Part shown: positions 37,110-64,000 of the stretch, one piece after another | Numbering within the stretch: the stretch's first letter is position 1 | How the letters are laid out: the number at the start of each line of letters is the position of its first letter | Assembly: GCA_914767715.1 (NCBI GenBank) | Contig: OU612074.1 | Coordinates: 6,833,501 to 6,897,500, forward strand | Direction of reading: 5' to 3' | DNA length: 64,000 nucleotides | Origin: Membranipora membranacea | Taxonomy: Eukaryota; Bryozoa; Gymnolaemata; Cheilostomatida; Membraniporidae | Program-made: the position numbers and the translations under genes | The notes under the pieces: model-generated | Databases searched by the model: none | What the model saw: only the letters and a program-made list of their open reading frames with translations | Told to the model about the DNA's origin: nothing

Positions 37110-40100
37110 GAAAAAGGCATGATAAGGTTACGGGGCGTCGATACTTACTATTGGTTGCTAAGACTTGTTATGACTGTCGCTATGAGCTTGAGCTTTTTTT
37201 ACTTGTGATTATTGGTATAATCATTATCTTCTTATATACTTGTTGTGACTGGCTGGAAGTTTGTCAGTTCAAATAATTACGCTGAAGAATATAACAAATA
37301 ATTGCTTATGAATTATGAACTGAAATTATTTCCTGTTCCTTCTTATACACATGTTATGTTATTGCAAGTAGAATTCATCATCAAACAATGGGCGACTTAA
37401 AGTAACATTAAATTAATCAATAGTGGTGACACATCATTATAAGATTTTTTCACGATCATAGATCAGCCTTTTTATTAATTTGAAGATATCCTAATCATTT
37501 CCACAATAGTGCAATGATTCTTGTCTCAAATAATATATAATTAATAAGCATACTTCCTCTTTCATGACATTTGTATCCTGCTAACTAATATAACTATTTC
37601 CTCCTGTTACTCATGAAACTATGTCGTCAGAGAATACCTGCATTGTAAATATAATTCAAACCAAACAGCAAAGTTCTTTAGGTCAGATTCTTTTTGTTTT
37701 TATTCCATATCTACATGCGCTCAGACTTGGCGCAAGAAAATGCATCACATTCTTTTTTTACATCCATTAGAATGAATTTGACTTTCAGGACTCTACATGA
37801 AAATGTATGGTTTTTTTCCGCCCTATTTAATCGGCCCGGTTTAGTGCTGCTGGTATGTGTGGGAAAGATACCTTAAACCCTTATACCTCTGTTGCCGGCT
37901 AGTCTTTTATTCAAAGGCGCAGAGGGAGATATTCATACTGTCTACAACCCCCTGTATTTTTGGTCCTGATCCGAACAGACCTGGCTAGGATGAGTGACTT
38001 GCCAATACCAAATCAGAAATGACATACAGTGCCAGGGAATTGAATTTGGATCATAAGATCACAAGTCCTTACCGTCAATCCACTCCTGACTCCTTGATAT
38101 TAACACAATATGAAAGAGTGCTAAGATATACTGAGGAATACTGAGTTGGTCTTCAGTTGAAATGAAGTGTGAAAAGGTGCGCTGCAGGGTGTGCAACAGT
38201 AAGCCAAATATTATTGCCCTGCTAGTAGCCTGCTGTGAGGGGATATACTAGGCGCCCTGGGAATTCCCATAATAGTTGTCTTGTTTCATGATTTCATAAT
38301 TTATTGAGGGAGAACCTTGAAAATATAACATAGGAAGTCACTGCATTGCTTTAATCTATATGATATTACAAGAAGTACAGAAGTTTTACTGTCTGTCAGA
38401 TTAGAATGTTGCACACCTGCCTCAGAATAAGAAACATCACAAAACATGCTGGCAGGATACAATCAGGACAGTCCTTGAATGTATTTTTCTCAATGCAAAA
38501 AATGCTATAAGAGGGAGTGTCTCCTGCAGATAAAGCTGAACATATATGAGAAGTCACATCAAGGTACAAGTTGGTTATTGAATAATTGTATTATGATTTA
38601 TGAAATTAAATCCTTGAAATTCATTTCAATAATGCATTATTTCTAGTTTCGACAAGTAAACCAACATCGATAGGCAAGACAAGCATAAAAAATAGCTTCT
38701 TATTTGGAAGAAAGGGAAGGTTGACAATTTATGTTGTTGTTTCCAATCAAAAGTATGGCTATATAATATATTCTTAGCATTGTGGAAATTGCACAAATGA
38801 CATCAAGTCTTGAATTCTTGGCCACACTGCAAAGAAGGATTTCCTAATCACTTCCATAAAATGTAATTACTGATGAGTGTGATGAAAAGAACACAGCTTA
38901 TAAATATTTTATAACAGTGATGATTCATGCTATTCATATCCTGCTAAACTTTCCTCGGATATTTGAAAATGACTTTCATATCTTCTACAATTTGATTTCA
39001 CCATTTCACTCCATGCAAGGAGTTAGAGACAACGCTAACTCCTTGCTCCATGTGACTAGAAACTGTCAATATTCAATGCGGGCTTTGTGTCCCGTTTGAT
39101 GCAATGGCACTGTGTCATACATTCATTGTATAGCTGCCGTTGTTTGAACTGAATGGTTGCATTTGCTAATTTCCTTTTGCACAAATAACATATTGCCCAG
39201 ATAAGAACAAATTATATTTAAAAATATGAAATCCAAAGGTGTTTAATTTCCTGATAAGAGAACCAGCTAAGGAGTCCTGGGATGGTATTCAGATTTCTCA
39301 ATCGAGAGTTTCAGGTTTAAATCCAAGTCACTACCCATGCTGCTAAAAGAGGACTCTCCATACATTACCCTAGCTTGCCAACCATTACCTTGTATAATAT
39401 ATGAATTGCACTGTATCTTATTTGACAATATTCTCATTGGCCAAAAAATGGGCACTGAATAATAATTAGCAAGTAGCCAGAAAAACCACAAAAGTTATAT
39501 TTTGATAATTGATGCGTAATGATGTACTCCCTCTAAATTTGCATGTAATAATATCAAAGTAGAAAATTTGGTTATTTGAATAGCAAACTCTCTATGAATA
39601 TATTATTCAAAGAAGTTAATGTGTGAAAGTATGGTTTCTAGAATAAAACAAGTTATATTTTGTTTGTTTTAATCATAATACATAAATAGTCATCTCAATT
39701 ACAAAATCATCTACAAAAAACAATGTTATGTTTTCAATATTAACAAATTTTCTATGAACGAAACATAGCTTCCCAACTTATTTCAGTTTATCGCATGATT
39801 ATAATCTAAGTTACTAATAGTTCTTCTTTGATGAAACAAATGGGTTCAGGTTCTTTGCTACTCTTGAGCTCTCTTTATTAGATGGACACTCGTCCTACGC
39901 TACGTTAAAAAGGCAGTACTGGTAGACAGAGTATGTGTCAGAGATATGAGTTGCCTCCTTTTTTCCGGATAATTCGCACACAAAAATATAATAAATGGCT
40001 GACTGAGAACAAACTGGACAATCCACAAACCCCAAATCTCAAACCCTTATTTAAATCCTTATTAACTAGGAAGATTTTATATGAATGGCTTTTTTTAGTC

Positions 40101-40686
40101 ATGTGAAAATGAACTTTTCATGAGAGTTGAGAAATGATCCTCTCTTCATGTTTCTGAGTTGCCAATTAGTGTACCAGATTTGATTTGGCGCCAACAGCTT
40201 CAACTGTAGACATGCCAGCAGGAGACTTATGCGAGAGAGCTCACATGATTGTCTATTAGAAGCTCAAGATAATTTATTCATCAAGCAGCGCTGGGCAGGA
40301 ATCAGGATGTCCATACATTAATTTTAACTAATTATATATATATATATATATATACTATTTTATTTGGCAGACAATAATCAGATAAGATGATGTCATTGTT
40401 CATAAAACTAAAAAGCATTAGGGTTAAGGATTTCCTATCTTTCAATAACCTAGCAAAACACGGCGTTTTAAATGATAGTTGGAAAAATAAAATTAGCTGG
40501 TCTCTGAAAATACTCATTATAGTCATTTCCAGTAAGCCTCCTTTCCCCTGATCATTTTCTAAATACCCTAATTACACAAATTAAACTGCCTAACCTTATG
40601 ATCAAAAAACGTATTATCCTGATGAGCATCATAATAATTTTTTAATAATATCATCACAAAGGATGTCCGGACAAGAATTGTAGGTG
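37110..40686. repeat. Upstream region of gene 4
   Basis: Collinear with the upstream regions of genes 2 and 3. Has the 607-bp presence/absence segment (37,937-38,543) like block 3. From about 39.7 kb to the TATA box it is nearly identical to block 2. An (AT)n run lies at 40,334-40,354. No gene was recognised. Confidence 0.7.
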
Positions 40687-40754
40687 TATAAAAGGCTGGG
40701 GGAGATCTGGAGAAGGCACACATCTCTCTGTAGACAGACAGCAACAGAGATCAA
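40687..40754 (+). promoter_or_regulatory. TATA box and non-coding exon 1 of gene 4
   Basis: TATAAAAG at 40687-40694 with the conserved leader and a GTAAGT donor at 40,755. By eye, identical to gene 2 over this stretch. Confidence 0.75.
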
Positions 40755-40942
40755 GTAAGTTTTTTGATCCTATGTACAATTTGAACCGATCATTAAATTT
40801 GTACGCATAGTGAAGTATCAAGTTTTATTGACTCCTTATGATACCATGAATGAGATCTAAAGGTGATCTTGAGAATCTTTTCATGCAACAATCTGGTATC
40901 TCTGATTCTTCTGTTCCTTACTCATGTTGTTATTTTTGTAGA

Positions 40943-41745
40943 ATGAATAAGTTGATTCTCATCGCCCTGGTTTTCACTATCCTTGGTGCCAGTGAGTAAT
41001 AAAATATCTTATAATGGTTAGCTGAATGTGGCTTTTTCTCAAAGTATTCTCTACTAACTGTGAGCCGTGCCTGATGACTATTCATGTCGAACAGGATAGC
41101 GCTACAGACTGAATAGCTTCAAACGAGGAATTTTTTTCCATTAGCGAGCAACTCTCACTAAAATTCATACAAATTTTTTTATAAGCCTTGCAGTTTATGA
41201 CCTAGCTGTTATATGTTCCAGGTGCTGTACTTGGTGGTAGAACGCAAACAGGAAACCATGTAGCAACACAAAATGGTAGTGAGAGGACAGGAGGACTAGG
41301 ATTAGCACCCAAGCAAGATAGAACACCAGCTCACAGAAACAAGAGAAGCGCAGCAGGACCAAGACAGGCACCCAAGCAAGATAGATCACCAGCTCACAGA
41401 AACAAGAGAAACGCAGCAGGACCAAGACCAGTACCCAAGCAAGATAGATCACCAGCTCACAGAAACAAGAGAAGCGCAGCAGGACCAAGACCAGTACCCA
41501 AGCAAGATAGATCACCAGCTCACAGAAACAAGAGAAACGCAGCAGGACCAAGACCAGTACCCAAGCAAAATAGATCCCCAGCTCACAGAAACAAGAGAAA
41601 CGCAGCAGGACCAAGACCAGTACCCAAGCAAAATAGATCACCAGCTCACAGAAACAAGAGAAGCGCAACAGGACCACTACTTACTTGGAACAATCCGATA
41701 CAATTTGGCACCCGAGTTCCTCTTGGTAGGATTCATTCCAGCTAG
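40943..41745 (+). CDS. Multicopy secreted cationic-peptide precursor, gene 4
   Basis: Join 40943-40991 and 41222-41745 (phase-1 intron; 573 nt, 190 aa). The signal peptide MNKLILIALVFTILGA is followed by leader SAVLGGRTQTGNHVATQNGS and six Lys-Arg-ended units, mostly the GPRPVPKQ variant such as NAAGPRPVPKQNRSPAHRN. Two units carry Asn in place of Asp (KQNRS). The tail SATGPLLTWNNPIQFGTR is the same as in gene 2, as is the 3' flank. It is the shortest array in the family. Long-class peptides only. Confidence 0.88.
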
Positions 41746-43397
41746 CTCTAAAACCGAAAAAAGAGAAGCTCAACAGGACCAAGACAGGCACTCAGGCAAG
41801 ATATATCAGTGACCAGCATTTATGACCACTTTCGTGTTTTGTCATTTTTCTCAGCAGTCTAGAAGACTCTGTTAAAATATAAACATGAGAGTCCATGTTA
41901 TCTACCAAATTTAATTTAAATTATTATTAACCAATAAACCTCGCAACAAACAAAACAACGCAGTCTGTGATTCCACTCACCCACCCACTGGATATACCAC
42001 CCTCCCTAATGAAATATATTTCTATCATTGGAAACAGGAGTTGTGTCCACTATAGGTAAGAAAGGGCAATTTCTACAAGATTTATGTTCGTTTTCTTAAA
42101 TTGTTTAATAATTCAATATAATTTGCAGCTCTTGAGTAATATTGTCCCATATTCAAAGTATACACAGCTAATGTGTATGAATTTGTTATGGAAATTGCTG
42201 AGTTTTGCTGTCAAAAGATCATCATGATAATAATTAGACATCCACTGGGTTTCTTATAGCCCCTTTTGCAGTCATCCCCTTTTGACAATCAGTACTTTAA
42301 ATGTGACAACAACCAGCAGGTTCCAAATGGGCCATCTTTCTCCTTACTCACTGATATTATTGTGGAGAAAGAATGTCTTCCTAATTCATAAGATCAACGG
42401 GATAATTCAATGATTATCAATACTGTTCAATTCATCTTCAGGGGAATGTTGCATGCTCGGACAGGGCAAATATTGTGTAAAACTTTACTATCCACAATAT
42501 TGTTGAACTATTACATCAAGTTAGATTCAAGTCTTCTGGCATTCGGAGATGCTACTCTCTAGAGTAGAGTGTGGAGAAATTCAGGCGCGCTGACCGATCG
42601 CCCCATCTCACCATCCCCACAAAACGAATGAGTATATGGTGCTAATTGGCATGGACCCTGGTTTTATATTTTATTTTGATATCACTTCATGATATATACA
42701 GGATGTCAACAATACATAAAATCTAGATCCATATGTAGTGCAGTGGCAGCCACCCTCCCCACCTTATATAAACATCCGTGTGGTCTGTTATTTTTGCTCT
42801 AAGCTGCTAAGTTTTAATCGGCATGTTTTCAGTCCGTTGGGTTATAATTTACAATATACTCATATGAGTTTCTTCCTAGTCTGGGATTCATACCAATGTT
42901 CGAAGTGTACAGACAAGACCCCTATGTTTGGTCTTAATCCCGGCCAGTTTCTACCCTATTGAGAAGTTTATTGTGTTGTTTTCATAGCCGCTTGGGGCTA
43001 GGCAATTAAACCTATATTTGTCCTGCGGCCACTTATTGACAAGGATAGAAATATTCACACTGATTAAATTTGAGCTATTATCTATATAAATTCATATATT
43101 TCAATATCAATGCATTGTTTTCAATATTGTTTTTTTAAATAGTAATGAGAGTCTTATTTCATCCACCATTTTAATATCTATCTATGAATTGTTTATTGAA
43201 CGTTACAAGTTGAATGACTGCTTCCAACCAGGTTAAAATTTAGAATGTCATTGTCAACGGTCAAACTCAGGAGACTGTCACTGATTTAAAATTTCTAGCT
43301 GAGGTACAATATCATATTAATCAACGCAAGTTGACTTTTGTCTAGATGCAGCTCAGTTACATTCCTGTCACATGAAAACTGACTTTAGTTATTAAGT
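41746..43397. repeat. 3' flank of gene 4
   Basis: Collinear with 20,740-22,643 except for the missing 255 bp near 42,660. Contains the repeat relic near 41,763 and AATAAA at 41,933-41,938. No gene was recognised. Confidence 0.65.
41933..41938 (+). terminator. Candidate poly(A) signal for gene 4
   Basis: AATAAA about 190 bp after the stop, in the same relative place as for gene 2. Confidence 0.5.
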
Positions 43398-43625
43398 CAG
43401 GCCCATAGTTCTAGGGGAGGCAGGGAGGCACTGCCTCCCCTAGAAGGCTAAATACAGTGGCCTAAAAGCACTATAATTGAATAATCCATGTTTGAATCAG
43501 CTCCTCCAAGATTTCCATTTGCTTATGATATGCCTCAAAGAGCTCGGGAAGGAGCTTACTGGTGATGCTTCTGACTCGCCTCAGACTTTTGCCTCCCCTA
43601 CCAGCTTTTCTAAACTACGGCCCTG
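43398..43625. mobile_element. hAT-like MITE, block 4 copy
   Basis: Same element and context as 12,096-12,325 and 22,644-22,871. Confidence 0.6.
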
Positions 43626-44090
43626 TAAGTCCACTGTACCTCTATCTTTAGATATCCTCTCCAACATCGATCGATCCGAATTTATCCAATGCAGCCGATC
43701 TGCATTTAAATTTGTCTCCTCTTTTGCCACAACTACCTTTGACAGCTCTTAATGCAGGCAAACATGGACATTGGCTGCATTTGGCTCTTAATTTCTAATG
43801 ATCACCGTGCTGAGATAGGGTGGGTGCCTCACCCTCCCTTGTTAAGGTGCTCTGTAGATTCTCCTCTATCAGTGTACTGAATATTTTGCGTGAAACCTGC
43901 GCTCCCCACATTTTGACGAACTGACTCGAATTGTCATTTAGAGCATTTGATCTAACGGGTTTATTGTAGTGATCAAAATATCAGGAAGCTTGGAAATGGC
44001 AGCTACAGGTTCGGTACCTTCATTTGTCCTGAGGAGAAAACACAAGGTGAGATAAAACCATAGACTTGATAATAAACCTAGACAGGACGC

Positions 44091-45049
44091 TATGGAGCAT
44101 AATTTTGAGGTATTTCATTGTGGGTGACACTATTACATTGAACTGTGTATTAACCAGGGAGAATGGTGTTTTCATCGACTTGCAGTCCACATAACAGGTT
44201 TTTTATTGATAACTCGATCAAGTTCTCACATACGAAGCCGCTTTCATTAACCATAGTGTACACAGGAAATATAAACAGAATTTTTCTTTGCATCTTCATT
44301 TTTCTTGAATTTAACGCAAAAGAATGCCAAAAAACAGCTATTTTTTGTGACTTTTGAGGTGTTTTTGGGTATTATTTTGCGTTGAATTCAAGAAAAATGA
44401 AGATGCAATGAAAAATTCTGTTAATATTTCCTGTGTGCACCATGATTAATGAAAGCGGCTTCGTATGTGAGAACTTTTAAAAAAACTTTGTTTGACCACA
44501 ACAATGGTCATTTGGACAGCATGTTTGACGTTATGCAAAGGTGGCGAAAATATTAGCTGTATTTGAGAGTCTACTGTCTTTGCAATATGCAAGCTAATTT
44601 GTTGAAAGTCAATGTGTATGACATTTGAAGAGTACTCTAAAAGAAAAGCATAACGAATTTTGTTTCAAGCCTTGGATCTGTTCTTAATTAATGATTGAAA
44701 TTTCACATATTTTTACGGCTTCACAAAAAAATGTGTTGTATGGCGTGACGTAAAAAGTCAGTTTAGACTAGTCAATATCAAAGAAAATAAAATCTTACGA
44801 TGAATGCAATCTCTAAGTATACATTTCACCTGTTCTGAAATTTCTTGCAATTAATTTGACTCCTCCATCTGCATTGACAAAAACAGCGTTTTCTGCCTCA
44901 TTTCATCCCTAAAATGACACAATGTCATGGAATCGAGTTTTTGTTCAGGTATTCATTTTCAGTATTTCGGCAGCTTTCCAACGGTATATGGAATTTTGAT
45001 ATTCGGATCGGTCTTTGACATTACCTTAAGCTGTTTATGGTGTCCTGTC
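44091..45049. mobile_element. GACAGGAC-ended element, long form with a foldback inside
   Basis: Left end GACAGGACGCTATGGAGCA; right end GGTGTCCTGTC, its inverse. It is 959 bp against about 330 bp in blocks 1 and 2. A foldback element lies at 44,221-44,475. The last 90 bp (CCAACGGTATATGGAATTTT onward) resemble the arms of the foldback at 63,265. No coding capacity was seen. Confidence 0.55.
44221..44475. mobile_element. Foldback element with about 100-bp arms
   Basis: The left arm, starting AGTTCTCACATACGAAGCCG, and the right arm, ending GAAGCGGCTTCGTATGTGAGAACT-like (44,377-44,475), are about 95% complementary by eye over 100 bp. A loop of about 55 bp separates them. Non-autonomous and non-coding. 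Confidence 0.8.
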
Positions 45050-45516
45050 AAGATTTGTTACTTATAGTCTAGTAAGTCTATGAGTAAAACACAATAGGTG
45101 CTTTTTATCTCATTAAGAAATCGTTTGGTTCAGCCACAATAAACAACAAACACATCTTAGAGAATTCAGTCTTTTAATCTCAGTTCAAACGTCTTTTATT
45201 CTCAACATTAAATAATTAATCATTAATCATTCCTTCATCTTTGCCTGCAAAAAGATGCATTTTAATTGTTCATGTATTATTTTATCAATAAAGAGTTCGT
45301 CATCATATAATATCACCCTTATACTTACTTGATACTTGCCGGAGTAATCTCCACTTCTTAGTGTAGAAGGTTTTGGAAATGTGGCAGCTCATGGTCCGTT
45401 AACGTTCCGAGGTTCAATTGCCAGAAAACCAAGGGAGGGACGGGACGTGGGCCAACCAGGGGGCAGAGATGTCTGCTTTGGGAATCCAGTTGGTTCCAAG
45501 AGCGGCTCGTGTTGAT
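45050..45516. other. Intergenic, nothing recognised
   Basis: AT-rich sequence between the composite element and the LINE. It may include the LINE 3' untranslated part. No gene was seen. Confidence 0.5.
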
Positions 45517-47130
45517 TTAGAATGAGTTCATGTGGGACTTGGTGTTGTGATGGTCCACTCGGTACTGTTGGTTGTGGCGGCGTGCGCTGGTTAGTCGATC
45601 AGTCATACAGACATAGTTGTTGATGTCAATGTTCACCTCCTTGAAGTGCATGGCTCTAAACAGGCAGAGACGCCTGTGGCTTCGTCGGTCCTCAAGCTTC
45701 TCCCAGTCCAGTTTTTGAAGGATGCTGGTAGTTGAGGCATGGCTGGTTCGGGATATGTTGAACACAGCACAGGCTGATCTTCTCTGTACTGCTTCACCTT
45801 TGGTGGCAAGTGTCTTTGGGAGAAGATCCCAGACACTAGATGCATATTCGAGGACTGGACGCACTAGTTGTTTGTAGGCTTTCACACGAAGGTTGGTGGA
45901 CTGTGGCGGTATGGTTCTCTTTATGAAGCCTAGTGTTGTGGAGGCTTTGCTGGTAATGTACTCAATATGAGAGTTCCATTTGAGATCTTCTTGTACTTTT
46001 ACTCCTTGGTATTTGATGGTGTTAACCTTGGGGATGACTTCCTGGTGTAGTTAGTAGGAGGGGGGCTCTGTCTTTGTGCGTTTTCTACTGAAATGGACAA
46101 ACTCGCATTTGGAGGGGTGGAACCCCATGTTCCAGTCGAGTTCCCATTTCTCTAGCTTGCACAGATCTTCCTTGAGCTGGTGTGACTTATCAGTCGTGGC
46201 ATATATGATTGTATCATCTTCGAAGAGTCTCACATGGGTTGTCACTGATCTAGGTAAGTCGTTTATGTAAAGCAGGAAGAGGGATGGGCCAATGACAGAG
46301 CCCTGTGGTACACCAGAGGTCACAGTACATAGATCAGATGAGACTCCTTGCAATGTGACATCTTGGGTTCGATTTCTGGGGAAGGATGCAGTCCAGTTAG
46401 TGATTTGGTCGCTTATACAGGCTGATTTCATCTTCTGGAGAAGTTTTGGACGGTTTACCTTATCGAAGGCTTTGCTGAAGTCGAGCAGGCACGCATCAAC
46501 TTCCTTTCCTGCATCTTCCAAGATCTTTCAAGATGTCCGATATCAATTCAACCAGCTGGGTTTCACAGCTCAGTTTAGCTCTGAATCCATGTTGTTGAGG
46601 GTGAAGCATTTTGTTGCCTTCTATGTACTTCATCATATTATGACTGGTGACGATATGTTCCATCAATTTGCTTGCAATGCAAGTCAAGCTGATAGGTCGA
46701 TAATTCTCTGGTTTGCTCCTGTCTCCCTTCTTGAAGATGGGTGTGACATTCGCATGTCTCCAGTCATCGGGGACAGAGCAGTACTGAAGTGACATGTTGA
46801 AGATGTTGCACAGTGGTCCAGCGAGCTCAGATGCTGCTTCTTTCAACACTCTGGCACTTATCGCGTCAGGCCCGGAGGCTTTGTTTGGTTTGCAGGTTTG
46901 TCAGTAATTTCAGGACCCCTTCCCGATGGTTAGATGTTTCATGGGAGGGAGGTTTGAATGTTGTCCAGCTTGGGTTTTGGTTGAGTCAGCTGTGGAGAAG
47001 ACAGACTGAAATTGGCGGTTCAGGGCATTTGCGATACCTTTTTCGTCAGTGATGAGGCGGTGTTGGGCCTTGATAGCTTAGATGGTGTTGCTATCGCCAC
47101 GTCTGTGCTTTATATATGTCCAGAATCGTT
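45517..47130 (-). pseudogene. Degenerate non-LTR retrotransposon, reverse transcriptase and C-terminal part
   Basis: Minus strand from about 47,130: FWTYIKHRRGDSN, then a linker with LITDEKGIANALNRQFQSVF, NKASGPDAISARVLKEAASE, a reverse-transcriptase core with VTPIFKKGDRSKPENYRPIS, LLDFSKAFDKVN and TSGVPQGSVIGPSLFLLYIN, and a C-terminal part with VRPVLEYASSVWD to a stop at 45,517. Several frameshifts and stops separate the pieces. The catalytic box reads LFEDDTIIYA where FADD is usual, so an Ala is Glu. The endonuclease is not visible. Order and motifs fit the Jockey/CR1 group. It is dead, and distinct from the LINE in the tandem blocks. Confidence 0.88.
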
Positions 47131-48314
47131 TGTTGATAAAATATACCTCATTCCTTCATGGGTTTTATTATTATACACTTCAAGAAGATGCAGATAGCAA
47201 ATTTCTGTGGATGTTAACAATTAACATTGTGGCCTTTTTCTCCCCTAAAAAATTAGTAACAATAATTGCTTTCAATATTATTTTGATATGGAGTTGCCCT
47301 TTCACACTTTTAAGCCTCTGTTCTCAAACTTATATCTAGCGGGGTGCATATTCAGGAACCACACCTATGTCACAATGATGTCTTACAAAATAATTATCAC
47401 GATTCCATCGATTGACATCAATTAAAATAAAGAGAGCATTGTACGTTTATTTCTAACAGTTGAAAAGTTAACTGGAGTTGCCAGACTTACAGCTGGTGGT
47501 GATACCTTCTGCAGAATTTCTCATAGTTTAACTGGCTGATATAAGTTGGATGAGGTAGTATATTAAATTCAGCATCTAATCACCTAGTGTCATTGGTTTT
47601 CATGTGCAGCAAGCTCTCATTTGGCAGATTTTGTGCGTCTTACTACATGATCGGTCCCTCATCTTCTTCAATATGTCTCATCAAATCAATAGTTAATATT
47701 ATTTATTTCATTTGCAAACTAGTGGTCCACTGAGAAGTAATGTAATGGGCCCATGGACTTGCTTGCTGGCTCACACTGTCGGAAGGCTACCCCTTCAGGC
47801 AATTTCAACCGTGACTTGACACCATTATCAATTTGATGGTTTTTGTGTTTGAAAATAGACCCACAAGTTTTGAGAATAGTAGACACTACATTATTTATAG
47901 TAGTTGCATGGATCAAAAGATGATTGTGCTAAAATAGTGTCCGGGAAACGGTCATCCACCACACATCTCTGTCAAAGGGCCATCCGCTCATGACAAATAC
48001 CCAACTGGCAGTGCTAAATGAGACTGTCACAAACCCATGTGGATTATCAGGCTAAGCAACCGCTGGATGTCCGCGTGGCATCCTCAGACTTGAATTCCAA
48101 ATCAAAAACCACCCTGATCCAGGTTCTTGATCTTGAGCTGTGTGGAAAATAACGGTAGACTTAATGACATAGTGGTAGGGCCTACGGGTTTTAAGCACTG
48201 TTTCATACCGATAAGGATATGCCAGGATCTGAGATGACTTGGTGATTTCGCTAAATCGGCAGTTGGTTCACATGTATAAACATAGACATAGACATATGTT
48301 ATGTATTGTAGATA
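47131..48314. other. Intergenic region upstream of malic enzyme
   Basis: No ORF, RNA or repeat was recognised. It should contain the malic enzyme promoter, but no TATA box or other clear signal decides its position. Confidence 0.5.
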
Positions 48315-63778
<15,464 letters not shown>

Positions 63779-64000
63779 AGACCCAAGGCTACGTCTGTCT
63801 GTATATCATTACACAAATCACAAAAGGAAACTTTAGCCTGGAATCCAAAGGGATCAAACTCTCATATCACATCATCATCCAGTATGCCTGAGGATTCCAG
63901 GGCGAAGTCTTATGATGTAATATTCTTAAAAATGCAGCTACTCTTGGTCATAATATATTGTCCTATTGTCTTACTGCCTAGTCTTGTAGAGTAAACCCGT

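Noticed and set aside
46292-46792. 166-codon + strand frame opposite the second LINE
   Set aside because: Antisense shadow of the reverse-transcriptase frame, which has the recognisable motifs.

Overview
The window is AT-rich metazoan nuclear DNA: spliced genes with GT-AG introns, non-LTR retrotransposon debris, foldback/MITE-type elements and microsatellites. The repeat content and gene style suggest an invertebrate, perhaps marine, but the phylum cannot be decided from the sequence.

The first two thirds (about 0.7-44 kb) is a tandem segmental array carrying four paralogous three-exon genes on the + strand. Each has a TATA box, a short non-coding first exon, a 49-nt coding second exon for a signal peptide, and a large third exon that is almost entirely tandem peptide repeats separated by furin-like R-x-K-R or Lys-Arg sites. 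Proposed CDS spans are 5752-9510 (1,176 aa, about 60 repeat units of three classes), 19748-20739 (253 aa), 30968-31905 (233 aa) and 40943-41745 (190 aa). Splice phases and total lengths fit in all four. The predicted products are short, unamidated, Pro/Arg/Lys-rich cationic peptides (for example SASGPRPAPKKDRSPAHRN). Their function is unknown; multicopy antimicrobial or multicopy signalling peptides are both possible. I regard this family as the main candidate for an undescribed system.

The genes sit in blocks of roughly 10-14 kb. Each block also carries fragments of one LINE (antisense), a spacer ending in a (TTTGTA)n hexamer array in three blocks, a half copy of a TTAA-flanked MITE, and other MITEs. 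Blocks are mosaic: genes 2 and 4, which are not adjacent, are most alike in their C-terminal tails and 3' flanks, while blocks 3 and 4 share a 0.6 kb segment that block 2 lacks.

From 44 to 47 kb there is a composite element with a foldback inside it and a second, degenerate LINE. From 48.3 to 63.8 kb lies a complete 13-exon malic enzyme gene (618 aa, mitochondrial-type N-terminus, closest by eye to NAD-dependent ME2). Its large seventh intron (54304-60255) holds two other genes: an intronless rhodopsin-like GPCR on the same strand (55438-56343), and a three-exon gene for a 161-aa secreted protein on the opposite strand (57181-59358) that I do not recognise. Other malic enzyme introns hold a TA-flanked transposable element and foldback repeats.
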